Notes under the pieces: model-generated
Seen by the model: only the letters and a program-made list of their open reading frames with translations
What the model was told of the DNA's origin: nothing
The model's database searches: none
Assembly: GCF_014356525.2 (NCBI RefSeq)
Contig: NC_052504.1
Coordinates: 101,612,051-101,676,050 of the forward strand
From: Nilaparvata lugens
Lineage: Eukaryota; Arthropoda; Insecta; Hemiptera; Delphacidae
Length of the DNA: 64,000 bases
Reading direction: 5' to 3'
Shown: piece by piece, positions 11,190-20,199 of the stretch
Layout: each line of letters starts with the position of its first letter
Position numbering within the stretch: the stretch's first letter is position 1
Program-made: the position numbers and the translations under genes

Positions 11190-11893
11190 GTCTTCTTCTT
11201 CTTCTTCTTCCTACTCTTCTTTGTTGTTCTACATTTCTTACTTGTTTTTGGGGGAATAAACTCACTCCATATGATGATGGTGGTGGTAAAGAGGGTGGGA
11301 TTAAAACTCTCCCCCCACTATTTATTTTAGGAAAAGGTTTCAAAAAATACCCTTTCCTGCAATATGCTCTTTCAACTGAGCTATAGCTTTGCGTCTAATA
11401 TCATTACTATAACTTCTCCTCTCATTCTTCCTCTTCTTCTTCTTCTTTCTCAAAGACCCATCAAACGCTGCTTTAGCTTTCATGACGTTTGTAACAAGAT
11501 AGTTACGTGCTTTCTCGGCAAGGGGTGTTCTGGATTTTTGAATATGTCCCACGCTGCATTCGCTAGAGCTCTGTCAGCTATCACTCGAGTTTTATTATCA
11601 CTATTTTGTGTATACGCTATATCATGTAACTTACAGGCTCTATCTAATGAATTTATACCTTGATCACCTCTCTTTAACCTTTCATTAACCTTGGTGCACG
11701 GTCGGCAATACTGATAGCCAGGAAAGTGAATTTCATTTTGTTGAATGTCAATGAGCTTATTTAGAATAGTGGATGTCACATTACCTGCTAAACCCATCAC
11801 ACCCTTTAAAACTTTTGCCGCTGAACTCAAGATTCCTATACCTCGTTTCCTCGAACTTTGCTTTCTCCTACATACCATTTTCTTACCTTTCAA
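11178..11893 (-). pseudogene. Virion protein with phospholipase-A2-like domain, frameshifted
   Basis: The frame from ATG 11893 (second ATG at 11878) starts with a basic segment (RRKQSSRKRG) and a hydrophobic helix, then shows a parvovirus-VP1-like PLA2 domain: FPGYQYCRPC, followed by INSLDRACKLHDIAYTQ with the HD catalytic dyad. The usual GPG-type calcium loop is not evident. Near 11535 the frame shifts to that of 11340-11552, which continues with EKARNYLVTNVMKAKAAFDG and a lysine run. A second break in a T run near 11348 leads to a proline-rich, arginine-ending tail that stops at 11178, overlapping the protease ATG. Such domains in parvoviruses and adintoviruses modify membranes during entry. 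Here the gene is broken. Confidence 0.75.
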
Positions 11894-12000
11894 ATCAATG
11901 GTTGAACATTAACTGAAGTTAATTAATTAATTGATCATTACACCAACTTAATCAAAGAAAATCGAATTGGTTTAATTTTCAATCGAGTTGGAAATGAATT

Positions 12001-12022
12001 CACACACACACACACACACACA
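12001..12022. repeat. (CA)n microsatellite
   Basis: About eleven CA units just upstream of the minus-strand viral block. Confidence 0.9.
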
Positions 12023-12211
12023 CTATCAGATTGCTATGTGCTTATAACATTGTTCGAATGATAAGAATATTATTTCAAATAACAAATCTGAAAAGTGAAC
12101 ACAATTTGAAAGGGAGAAATGATGTCATCGCACCTGCCCATATCTGTAGGAATGCGCATGCCAAAACAGATGTGCGAGAGAGCGATGTATCAACTCACAG
12201 AAACTGCTTGG

Positions 12212-12261
12212 CTGTATGTGTGTGGGTGTGTGTGCGTGTGTGTGTCTGTGTGTGTGTGTAG
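12212..12261. repeat. (GT)n microsatellite with variants
   Basis: A GT-rich run with interspersed GC and CT steps, about 40 bases upstream of the TATA box at 12301. Confidence 0.9.
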
Positions 12262-12300
12262 TAGTAAAGACATTTGGCTCTGTGCATGCTTGCAACAAAC

Positions 12301-12308
12301 TATAAAAG
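12301..12308 (+). promoter_or_regulatory. TATA box of a rightward promoter
   Basis: TATAAAAG is followed, 30-40 bases downstream, by initiator-like sequence (TCATTTGCAACAGTG at 12331-12345). A (CAA)n-rich leader at 12408-12427 and a consensus splice donor (CAG/GTAAGA) at 12437/12438 come next. The arrangement is that of an insect RNA polymerase II core promoter and would serve the plus-strand ORFs starting at 13483. Transcription is inferred, not shown. Confidence 0.55.
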
Positions 12309-12815
12309 GGGAGCTCAGCTTATTTACATATCATTTGCAACAGTGTGCAAGCACGTGAAAGGTGAACCATTCTTTTGTGTTTCTACTATTCATTGTGAAC
12401 TTGTCACAACAACAACAACAACAACAAGTGTGAACAGGTAAGAATTGAAAACAATTTTTTATCAAATATGTACACAATTTATTCACTACTAATACTACTT
12501 TAACACATACATCTATACAATTTGTAACACATAAGTCAACAAATTGTATAGATATAAAAATTGTTAATGCTTATCAATTTTTATATCAGTCCAATTCCCC
12601 GACTTATGTGATACTATCATTACCAAATTTTTACAATTTTTGTTGAACTCTACATTTTTTCCGTGCTAATGCAGGAGCAAATCGTTGTGGTAAATATACC
12701 TCACACACTGATTTGCTTCATGCATTGCTAATTTTCAAAATAACTCATTGTCCGTGTTTATTGGTATGCTCCCTCGCACTGATAATGGGGTAGGGAGCAT
12801 CCTCTTTCAACTCTC

Positions 12816-12941
12816 TCAGTGACACCCAGGTTTGGGTACAGGCTGATTGATGAGTTGGATAAGGTCCATCTCCCTCCTCTCATCCTCCTCTGCCCTCTCC
12901 ACTTCCTTCATCAGGGGGACAAGCGATGACTTGTTCTCCAT
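12816..12941 (-). CDS. Possible 41-aa charged helical microprotein
   Basis: On the minus strand an ATG at 12941 opens 41 codons to a TGA at 12816. The peptide is rich in Glu, Arg and Lys (for example MKEVERAEEDERREMDLIQL) and would form an amphipathic helix. The stretch is clearly more GC-rich than its flanks, and an acceptor-like TTTTCAACAG sits just upstream. I recognise no family. It could be an exon of a longer gene or a chance frame. Confidence 0.3.
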   Translation of the reverse strand: MENKSSLVPLMKEVERAEEDERREMDLIQLINQPVPKPGCH

Positions 12942-13069
12942 TGCAGCATGTTTCTGTTGAAAAATATTCGATTAGTGTCTTATTTGTTTCAGATTATCAT
13001 CAATCAGATTCGTCAAATCATACTAGAGAACTTGATCATAGATTCACTACACAATCTCAAAGTGAGTAA

Positions 13070-13317
13070 TAATTTATGCATGAGCAATCACTTTAAACAA
13101 TAATATCTCATAATTCAATTCCATCTCTAATCAGTTCAAATAATATTTCCTTGCTATCGAATAATTTATGCATGATCGATTACTTTAACACTAATATCTT
13201 GTAATTCAATTATATCTCTAATCAGTTCAAATAATATTTCCTTGCTATCAAATAATTTATGCATGAGCAATTACTTTAAACAATAATATCTCGTAATTCA
13301 ATTGTATCTCAATTGAT
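13070..13317. repeat. 92-bp tandem repeat, about 2.7 copies
   Basis: Units start with TAATTTATGCATGA at 13070, 13162 and 13253 and run through ATCTCTAATCAGTTCAAATA before repeating. The copies differ at a few positions. The array lies inside the putative intron between the divergent gene arms. It could be enhancer-like or origin-like in the virus, or a simple duplication. Confidence 0.85.
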
Positions 13318-13482
13318 CCAGAAGCCACAGGTGGTGGAGGAGCAGAAATGGAAGGAGGAGGAGGAGGAGAAAGACGGAGAATTCGATGAGTCCGCCGAAC
13401 AGAAAGAAGTGGACAAGCAAGCGAGTACGAAAATTGCTACAGTTGATCTTCACTGGTTTAAACAAGATTGTAATCAATTATT

Positions 13483-14118
13483 ATGAAAGAACTTGCCATA
13501 ATTGATCAGTTTAATAATTATATTGTATTCCATTTCAAATCGCCATTTGCAAAGACAGAATTGAGTGCAAAATTGTATAACGATGTAACATGGATAGAAT
13601 GTCACTATCATAAAATAAAATGGGAAGAAGGAAATTTAGAATACACTGACTCATTAATACGTTATTACCTTGTAGGTAATGAAAAAATTTTCACAAAAGG
13701 AACTGAGAAAGCAAAGTTTTTAAGAAGATTGCATACTAACATTCAATGTATACCAGAGGATTTTGCAAAACCCGATTTCAGCTTTTTCACTAGTTCATGG
13801 TACTATGCTGTGTGTAACATTCATAAAAATAGACCAGATGGACGTTGTGCTTTGTTCAGTGCTCAACATTATAATTCTTTGTTGTTTAAAAATATGTTTC
13901 AAACAAATAATTCCATGTGTGAAAACAATCGAATGCAAAGTATGAAAATGGCCGCAATGTACATGAATTCACAGAAAAGAAACTTTGCTCGTTATGGATT
14001 CTTCTACAACGGAAAAGAGATTCAGTGTATTTATTGCATGCATGCATTGAGACTGCATAAGCACGTACATGTTGCCTGTCTACAATTAATGAAGAAAGAA
14101 CACTTAATTACTCTATAA
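13483..14118 (+). CDS. Unrecognised 211-aa protein of the viral right arm
   Basis: An intact ATG-to-TAA frame of 211 codons. The N-terminal two thirds has no motif I can name. The C-terminal part reads ARYGFFYNGKEIQCIYC and then a His-rich stretch ending in a cysteine (LHKHVHVACLQL). The G-F-x-Y and C-x2-C followed by His and Cys recall the zinc-binding half of BIR (inhibitor-of-apoptosis) domains, but the spacing from the second Cys to the His is far shorter than in a true BIR, so this is only a resemblance. It is unbroken, unlike the capsid block, so it may be younger or under constraint. Confidence 0.55.
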   Translation: MKELAIIDQFNNYIVFHFKSPFAKTELSAKLYNDVTWIECHYHKIKWEEGNLEYTDSLIRYYLVGNEKIFTKGTEKAKFLRRLHTNIQCIPEDFAKPDFSFFTSSWYYAVCNIHKNRPDGRCALFSAQHYNSLLFKNMFQTNNSMCENNRMQSMKMAAMYMNSQKRNFARYGFFYNGKEIQCIYCMHALRLHKHVHVACLQLMKKEHLITL

Positions 14119-14156
14119 TAGTCCCAGCCTACACTTAGTTTGTTCATTCACTTATC

Positions 14157-14405
14157 ATGGATCCGAGAAAGTGGTTGGCTGCTGACAACGAGTTGGAAGT
14201 GAGGTTAAAAAACTGTATTGATTTGTATGATGAGTGTGAAAGTGCAATTAGGAAATCAACTCATAAAAATTATAGTTTGGCGAAACAATTAAAAGACATT
14301 TTTCTAAGCACGGTTAATTCAAATGACATAAGAGACTATCTATGTTATTATCGTCCTCATAATTTGTGTATAGATAAGTTAATCAAATTGAAGATGAAAT
14401 TATGA
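14157..14405 (+). CDS. Unrecognised 82-aa acidic/basic helical protein
   Basis: ATG 14157 opens 82 codons, 38 bases after the previous stop. The product is lysine-, aspartate- and leucine-rich and probably helical, with no recognised domain. An AATAAA at 14427-14432, 22 bases after the stop, could be the polyadenylation signal for this and the preceding gene. The tight spacing suggests both belong to one viral transcription unit. Confidence 0.5.
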   Translation: MDPRKWLAADNELEVRLKNCIDLYDECESAIRKSTHKNYSLAKQLKDIFLSTVNSNDIRDYLCYYRPHNLCIDKLIKLKMKL

Positions 14406-14565
14406 ATAGTTGTAGTGAAATGTGTAAATAAACTTTTTCTGTGTTCAAATGATTTTTCATTCCAATATCCACTCACTTTTTAGTTTAGTAGCTGCTCAGA
14501 GCTAGACCTGACAACACCAGCACGTGTCCCGTGATCTTTTTATACAAGTGAGACACCATCTGTTG

Positions 14566-14955
14566 ATGCTAACAAGTACATGGCATGCACGTTGTCAATT
14601 TATAGAACAGAGACACATGCCAAACAGGGGGGCTTTACACATGCAGTGTTATGGTTTTTCAAAATTCAAAAAATTAACTCGTCTCTTGATGGCAATTTCA
14701 TTTAACAAATTTGATTCAATTGCGAAGAATATTAAATTTTCAACAGGATGTCAAGATGCTGATTTACCGTTAACAAAAACAGAAAATATGCACTTTCCAA
14801 TTTTATCTGAGATATTCAAATTACTCGATATACTAGACAGTGGACATCTACATTATGATTGTACAAATGATTCGCCATTATCTGTTGTTAAAAATTCCAA
14901 TGAACTTTGGAAATGCTTGTATGATATTGCAGATAAAAAATGTAAAAGAACTTAG
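14566..14955 (+). CDS. Unrecognised 129-aa protein, last right-arm ORF
   Basis: The frame is open from 14524 (GTG), and the first ATG is at 14566. It contains WHARCQFIEQRH and then a middle segment SFNKFDSIAKNIKFSTGC, ending in a lysine-rich tail. I recognise no family. A hexamer match to a polyadenylation signal is not obvious before the GA repeats. It could be a fragment of a longer gene cut at either end. Confidence 0.4.
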   Translation: MLTSTWHARCQFIEQRHMPNRGALHMQCYGFSKFKKLTRLLMAISFNKFDSIAKNIKFSTGCQDADLPLTKTENMHFPILSEIFKLLDILDSGHLHYDCTNDSPLSVVKNSNELWKCLYDIADKKCKRT

Positions 14956-14965
14956 ATCATGGATT

Positions 14966-14993
14966 CACTTTAATCTGACAGTATAGCATTAGA

Positions 14994-15059
<66 letters not shown>

Positions 15060-15102
15060 GGAATTTCTCAATTCACTTTAATCTGTCAGTTAGCATTAGA
15101 TG
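14966..15102 (+). repeat. Short direct repeat flanking a GA tract
   Basis: The segment ATTCACTTTAATCTGACAGT with the following GCATTAGATGT at 14966-14994 recurs nearly unchanged at 15072-15103. The pair brackets the GA run at 14995-15057. Confidence 0.75.
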
Positions 15103-15263
15103 TAGAGAGAGAGAATTTTTCCCTCAAAGGGAAATTATTTTTTCCCTCACTCGATATCCACCCCCCTCATCTATACTGGGGAAGGGGAAGGGAAAATCTA
15201 TTTGAGAGAGAGAGATATCTCTCTCTCCTTCTTAGATTAGATTAGAGAGAGATTAGATTAGAT

Positions 15264-15331
<68 letters not shown>

Positions 15332-15720
15332 ATTTTGATATTTGATATTTGATATTTGATATTTTATTTTACATCTTATGTTGCCAGGTCTGGTAAGACC
15401 TATGGCAAACACTAGTTGATAAGAAACAAACAAAAGAATATTGCTTATTACATTGAACTCAACAAATTACAAGAAAAATTAAGTATAGATTTAAGCTACA
15501 AATAATTTAATTATAATTAACAGAGAAAGGAGAGAGAGAGAGAGAGAGACTGATTGAGAGAGAGCGAGAGAGCAAGAGAGAGGAGTGGGAAGGGGAAAAT
15601 CTATTTTTAGAACACCCCCCACCCAGTGGTGGGAGGGGAGAGGGCGGGGGTAGGTGGGATGGGAGAGTGGTGAGAGGTTGGAAGGTGGTATGGGTGAGGA
15701 GTGAGAGGGGAGAAGTGGAT
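14995..15720. repeat. (GA)n microsatellite cluster
   Basis: Three GA arrays (about 14995-15057, 15203-15332 and 15528-15590) are separated by unrelated sequence, followed by a G-rich, purine-biased tract to 15720. Frames across it are low-complexity artefacts. Confidence 0.95.
15331..15525 (-). mobile_element. LINE 3' tail fragment (reverse orientation)
   Basis: The sequence starts with tandem GATATTT copies and continues into AT-rich sequence with a GCCAGGTCTGGTAAGACC hairpin. Tandem short repeats at the end are typical of CR1-like non-LTR 3' termini. No coding part remains. Confidence 0.45.
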
Positions 15721-15854
15721 TTCAAGCAAAAAAACCTGTCTGAAGTCTCAGAATGCCTCTACTGACCTCACAAAGTATTTTCATCCACAAGTACCTGATT
15801 GAAACTATAGACCTTAATATGGAAAAACAGCAATAGACTGGCTTCTCCCCCATC

Positions 15855-15935
15855 TGTGTAATCACTTGTCAGCTGATTTATGATGAATAATCTATAGTCT
15901 GATTTTACTCTAATAATGGCGTATGAAGGAGGCTC
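15855..15935. repeat. Dispersed short repeat (also at 62885-62960)
   Basis: CAGCTGATTTATGATGAATA followed by TATAGTCTGATTTT and GGCGTATGAAGGAGG occurs here and again near 62885. Both copies diverge only by small indels. Family unknown. Confidence 0.75.
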
Positions 15936-15989
15936 ATAGTCAATAGTCAATAATCTACAATATCTCTTCAATAAATATGTTCCCTTTAG

Positions 15990-18672
15990 TAAAAGATGTG
16001 TCACCAGGACACCAGCTCCATGAATTACTCAGGATATTAAACAATTAATGAAAGACCGAGATAGACTATGCACACTGGCCAGACGAACACACAATACAAA
16101 TACTTTTGACGAATACAAAGCAAAAAGAAATAGATGTAAACAGTTAATTAGAAATTCCAAAAGTCAATATTTCAAAATTTTTTAAACTCTAATAGATCAA
16201 TGGCTTTCAAATGGCGCGCTTTAAAGTCTCTCGGGGCAGGCAAGGATAAGTCCAAGTTGGTGGTCAGATATACTGTTGAAGAATTGAACTGTCACTTCAG
16301 GTTCCAGTGAGTTTCGATTTGGCCTAGAGTATTCCAATAATTATGAGGTGTTACGGTGTGATGATGAGTTTCACTTGACAGCAGTAACGCAGATGGATGT
16401 CATTAGATCAATCTGTGATATTAAGAGTAATGCTGTCGGCACTGATGCACTTCCAGTGAGATTCATCAAACTAATTCTGCCTCTCATTTCTCCACTTAGC
16501 ACACATTTATACAATACTTCATTTATGACCTCCAGCTTCCCATCTGCATTCAAATTTCCCATGATCATTCCATTCAACAAAGTTCCTGATCCCACTTCTC
16601 CTTCTGATTATCGGCCGGTCGGCATACTGTCTGTCTTGTCTAAGGGTCAGGAGAGGCTTGCTCATAAGCAAATAAGTGGCTATATTACTTGGAAGGAATC
16701 ATCAGCGAACATCAGTCTGGATTCCGAGGAGGACACAGCACCACATCAGCTTTGCTCTGTGTCTCAGATGACATTCGAATGGCTATGGATAGGAGACAGT
16801 CTACACTGATGGTGTTGATTGACTTGAGCAAGGCATTCGATTGTATCTATCACCCGCTGCTTTTGAAAAAACTGAAAAATTATGGTTTTTCTGAGAGTAG
16901 TGTGGCATGGGTGAGGTCATACCTTCTTGACAGACAGCAGTGTGTTTGATTGGACAGCACGTCTCGATGGAGGGTGGTCAACAGGGGGGTACCTCAGGGT
17001 TCAGTTTTGGGACACTACTGTTTAGTTTGTATGTAAATGACGTAACTGACCGACTCAGACACTCCAGATATCATCTTTATGCAGACAACCTACAGATTTA
17101 TAGACATTTCAAGACTGATAACTTTGGTGAAGCAGTTACTCTTATGAATGAGGACCGACTGCTGTCTCACTCTGGACAGCACAACATGGATTGAAAATTA
17201 ATGAATCAAAATCCAAAACAATCGTTATAGGCAATAGAAGACTTTTGAATTAACTTGACTTTAACCATGGACCTTTCATCGAAATTAACTCTTATAGACT
17301 GGATTTTAGTGAAAACATTACAAACTCAGGACTTACATTTAACAGACATCTAGACTGGACTGAACAAGTGACAAAGACTTGCAACAGGTCTTTGCAGGCA
17401 TTCACTCACTGAAGAGAATTGGAGCTGTTATCCCCTTACGGGAGAGAATAATGCTTGTGAAGACCTTGATATTTCCGCATTTCCATTATGGAGATGTGGT
17501 CATACAGGACATGACAGTGACTCTTTCTGAAAGACTGCAAAGGGCTCAGAACTACTGCATGAGATTCATCTTTGGCCTTGAAAGGGACGTCCACATAAGC
17601 CCTTACATCACTCAAAAGGGTATTTTGAAGCTTCGAGACAGCAGAATTTATCATGTGCTGATGCTCCTCCACAAGGTTCTGGCAACTGGGTCTCCTCTTT
17701 ACTTGAGTCAGAAATTTCAATTCCTTGCAGGAATCAACAGAAGAGATACGAGGCATGGTGCGAGCCTGTGAGCATTCCATCCATCGCACTGTGACATATA
17801 ATAGGTCGTTCTGTGTGACCGCTGCAGACTGTGGAATAGCTTAACCGCATCTTTGAGGAGTGAGGAGAGGCAGACACTGTTCGGCGCGGAGGTCTTGGCA
17901 TGGCTGAGGGAGGCGATCGGGGCATAGGATGAGGAGGTGTGTATGTGTATGTATGTGTATGTATCCATTATTGGTATGTTGTGACAAGTGATGGTATTCC
18001 AGAGGTATAAACACTACTCCCTGGTCCTACATGAGTTCGACTCGAAGCTCCATTGTATATCTTTGTGGTTTTATCATGATGTTACAATCAAATCAACATC
18101 AAGCTATAATATGGTGAGAGTGAAAAGATCTATACCTTAACATCTGAAATAACTAAGCTGAATTTGTTTCAATTCTAGATTAACTAGATAACAACCTGGA
18201 CGGTTCTTCAAGTTTCTAGAATATTATTTCTGTAATATTCTTGCAGCATTGCCTTCTTCTAATTGTAGTAACAGGATTTTTGGATTTTGCAATGTGTGGT
18301 GTGTTTGCTTGTGTGAAAGGTGTGTGTTTGCGTGGAATTTTCTTGTTTCTTGCATAAAATTGAAAAAAAAATTCCCATAACTCTATTTTCTAACTTTTTT
18401 CTTTATTTTCTTTCAGTCTAAAATATATTTACTAAATTGAATGAAATTGTTTTGTTTTTTTTTTTCTCAATTATTGATTTATATTTGATTTTCATTATTG
18501 ATAAATGAGAGTAGCCCTGTTTACAGTAATGTAGCTTGTAAGTTACAGTATGGTATTTGTATCAATATAAAAATATAAATAAAAATCGGGGAGGAAACAG
18601 TTTGGGCTGTGACTGTTGGTTCTTTCCCAATCATTCTAATAATTGTTTTCTGTGTATCAATAAATAAATAAA
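15990..18672 (+). mobile_element. 5'-truncated CR1/Jockey-type LINE, decayed
   Basis: Continuous LINE-derived sequence runs from a linker region (about 15990-16260, with remnants of the basic segment that precedes RT) through RT and C-terminal domain to a 3' end with AATAAATAAATAAA near 18660. No endonuclease domain is present. The 3' non-coding part spans about 17960-18672. Confidence 0.75.
16348..17771 (+). pseudogene. LINE reverse transcriptase, multiple frameshifts
   Basis: RT blocks appear in successive frames. 16348-16809 carries the thumb-proximal NAVGTDALPVRFIKLILP, 16689-16949 the LIDLSKAFDCIYHPLLL motif A, and 16940-17194 the residual motif B (SGFSFGTLLFSLYVNDV) and motif C. Then 17379-17771 gives the C-terminal domain. 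The catalytic box reads YADN instead of YADD, so the second metal-binding Asp is lost. With at least three frame breaks the copy is dead. Confidence 0.85.
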
Positions 18673-19006
18673 TTGTTCATTTACTGCTTACATTCACAAT
18701 TCTACAGATTTGTTATCACAATAAGAATCCAATATAGTCAGACACGAAATTCATCCCTCAAGCTCACACTTCCCAGGATTTTAATAAAATTGAGAACTTA
18801 AATCAAAATCCAGACTAATATGACAAATGATAATAATCGCACCAGGATGAGGATATAACAAGGAACAATTTACAAATACATTGCTTCATGATTTCTTTAA
18901 TGGTTAATTTTTATTCAATTGTCATCAATAACATTTCTTCAATATCCTGCTTGAATCCTTCTATAAAAAGCGCAATTTCTGAAGATGCGAGAGTGAGAAG
19001 ATTGCA
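18673..19006. other. 3' flank of the lipase gene
   Basis: No coding sequence. On the minus strand an AATAAA lies at about 18910-18915, 90 bases beyond the stop of the last lipase exon, and is the probable polyadenylation signal. Confidence 0.5.
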
Positions 19007-19245
19007 TCAATGTCTACTTGTGACTATTTCATACAAATCATCTTCATTAAAGTATTGACTTTCTGACTCAGATGTGAACATAAAATCATCAGCCTGTTCA
19101 TCCATGTCATCGTTTTCCATAGTTGCCACCTGGGGAATCTCAGATGGTATTATTTTGATTGTTGACTCTTTCACTGTAGATTTATATCTTTCCATCCCGT
19201 TTGAAATCTTCTCCTCATTTACAATCATGTTCTCATGTTTGGGAG
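19007..19245 (-). CDS. Lipase gene, last exon (acidic tail)
   Basis: Acceptor TATATTTGCAG ends at 19246 and the exon is open for 79 codons to a TGA at 19007. Its first two bases complete the codon left open by the exon at 20045-20199, so the phases agree. The peptide is rich in Glu, Asp and Ser (for example MENDDMDEQADDFMFTSESE) and unlike the beta-sandwich domain that ends vertebrate pancreatic lipases. It therefore looks like a lineage-specific C-terminal extension. Confidence 0.6.
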
Positions 19246-19429
19246 CTGCAAATATAATCAATCATTATTATTTTTATTACAATAATTGATACTCAATTTC
19301 AATAATTGTCTGAACATACAGTATTGAAATATCAATTCAGTCTGTAGCTTAGAGATGTTGTGTTCACAGACCAATACCAAAAACCATTGTATTTCATGTG
19401 TATTTCTAAAAGTAATTAATTCTTCATTC

Positions 19430-19575
19430 ATTTATACAATAAGTACATCATCAAAATGATAGGGAGAGGGAAATGAGGTGAAATTGTGCTATTCCTCTCC
19501 CAAATTTAGATAACACATAGTCCGAAACAGGTTAAGTCTTGTAGTTCTTCAATTCACAAAATTTTCGGTCCTCAA
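19430..19575. repeat. Dispersed repeat (also at 54185-54345)
   Basis: The block with GTACATCATCAAAATGATAG, GTGCTATTCCTCTCCC and ACACATAGTCCGAAA is shared in the same order with 54185-54345. It is non-coding, probably a LINE or SINE 3' piece. Confidence 0.8.
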
Positions 19576-20044
19576 GTATTTTCACAGAGTAGATTTTCAA
19601 ATTCAGATGCTTCAATACTAAACATAGAAGAATATACCTTGAAACGTATCTTGGAATTTGGTTACATTCACTTTGTAAAGAAAAACTTCTCGTCTTGTCT
19701 ATATGGTAGTAGGTAGGGCAAGGAATGTGAAAATACATCAAGTGATGTTCAAATAGGAAATATCAGAATAGATTGATGGAAAAGCGTCGAAGAGTATTTT
19801 CTTGATGACTTCAGTTATATTCCATTCACTCTTGGAGGGAGAGAATGATTTTCAATTCAATTCACAATCAATCATCGCTTTTGAAGTTCAGTAGGCTACT
19901 AAACAATACACTATTTGAACAAACAGCCTGAGAAGTAATTCACGACCATTGAAGATTCTCCAAGTGATATATATTGTTTAATAAATAGATGGTTATGTGA
20001 AAATAATTCTACTATTCCATTGAAGTAGATAAAATAAAACTCAC
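19576..20044. other. Lipase intron sequence
   Basis: The AT-rich intron between the last two lipase exons. I see no other feature. Confidence 0.5.
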
Positions 20045-20199
20045 CACAATATGGAGGATCTTTAAGAACAGTAATAGGGGAGAATACGCCCTCTCTTGGC
20101 AGGCCGGGTGTATCAGCTTTGTAGCCTGCTACAGTGCACGTTTTCAAGGAACAAGTCTTCACCAAAGAGTAAACCGGTTGACTACCAAACGTCGCAGAC
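20045..20199 (-). CDS. Lipase gene, penultimate exon
   Basis: The acceptor (TTTTCACAG) and donor (TGTG/GTGAGT) define 155 bases. The peptide includes VYSLVKTCSLKTCTVAGYKA and ends KDPPYC, matching the cysteine-rich part that follows the catalytic core in insect pancreatic-lipase-related proteins. The reading frame that makes sense starts after one base, whereas the exon at 21451-21564 leaves only one base. A base is therefore missing, or a small exon lies between them. Confidence 0.7.

Larger units (their letters stand above)
12340..13482 (+). other. Putative spliced leader of the rightward viral genes
   Basis: Candidate exon 1 runs from about 12340 to 12437 with donor GTAAGA. A good acceptor (TTATTTGTTTCAG) precedes 12993. 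Candidate exon 2 (12993-13061) ends at donor GTGAGT. Acceptors at 13321 or 13330 would open exon 3, which leads to ATG 13483. A short upstream frame starts at ATG 13348. The tandem repeat at 13070-13317 would be removed as intron. The splice sites are good matches, but RNA evidence is needed. Confidence 0.4.
8320..14960. mobile_element. Endogenous adintovirus/Polinton-like provirus, degraded
   Basis: The block combines, on the minus strand, a PLA2-like protein, an adenain-type protease, a penton-like protein and a double-jelly-roll capsid protein in tight tandem, with overlaps or gaps of a few bases. That gene set is characteristic of adintoviruses and Polinton/Maverick elements and not of ordinary insect genes. 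Three further compact ORFs run outward on the plus strand. I see no DNA polymerase B, integrase, FtsK/HerA ATPase or long terminal inverted repeats, so the copy is incomplete or the other genes have moved or been lost. The four recognisable capsid-block genes are broken. The right border is near the GA-rich repeats at 14995, and the left border is uncertain. Confidence 0.75.

Noticed and set aside
13483..14118. Calling the 211-aa ORF an inhibitor of apoptosis
   Set aside because: The C-x2-C to His spacing is much shorter than in BIR domains and the conserved Trp/Asp are missing.
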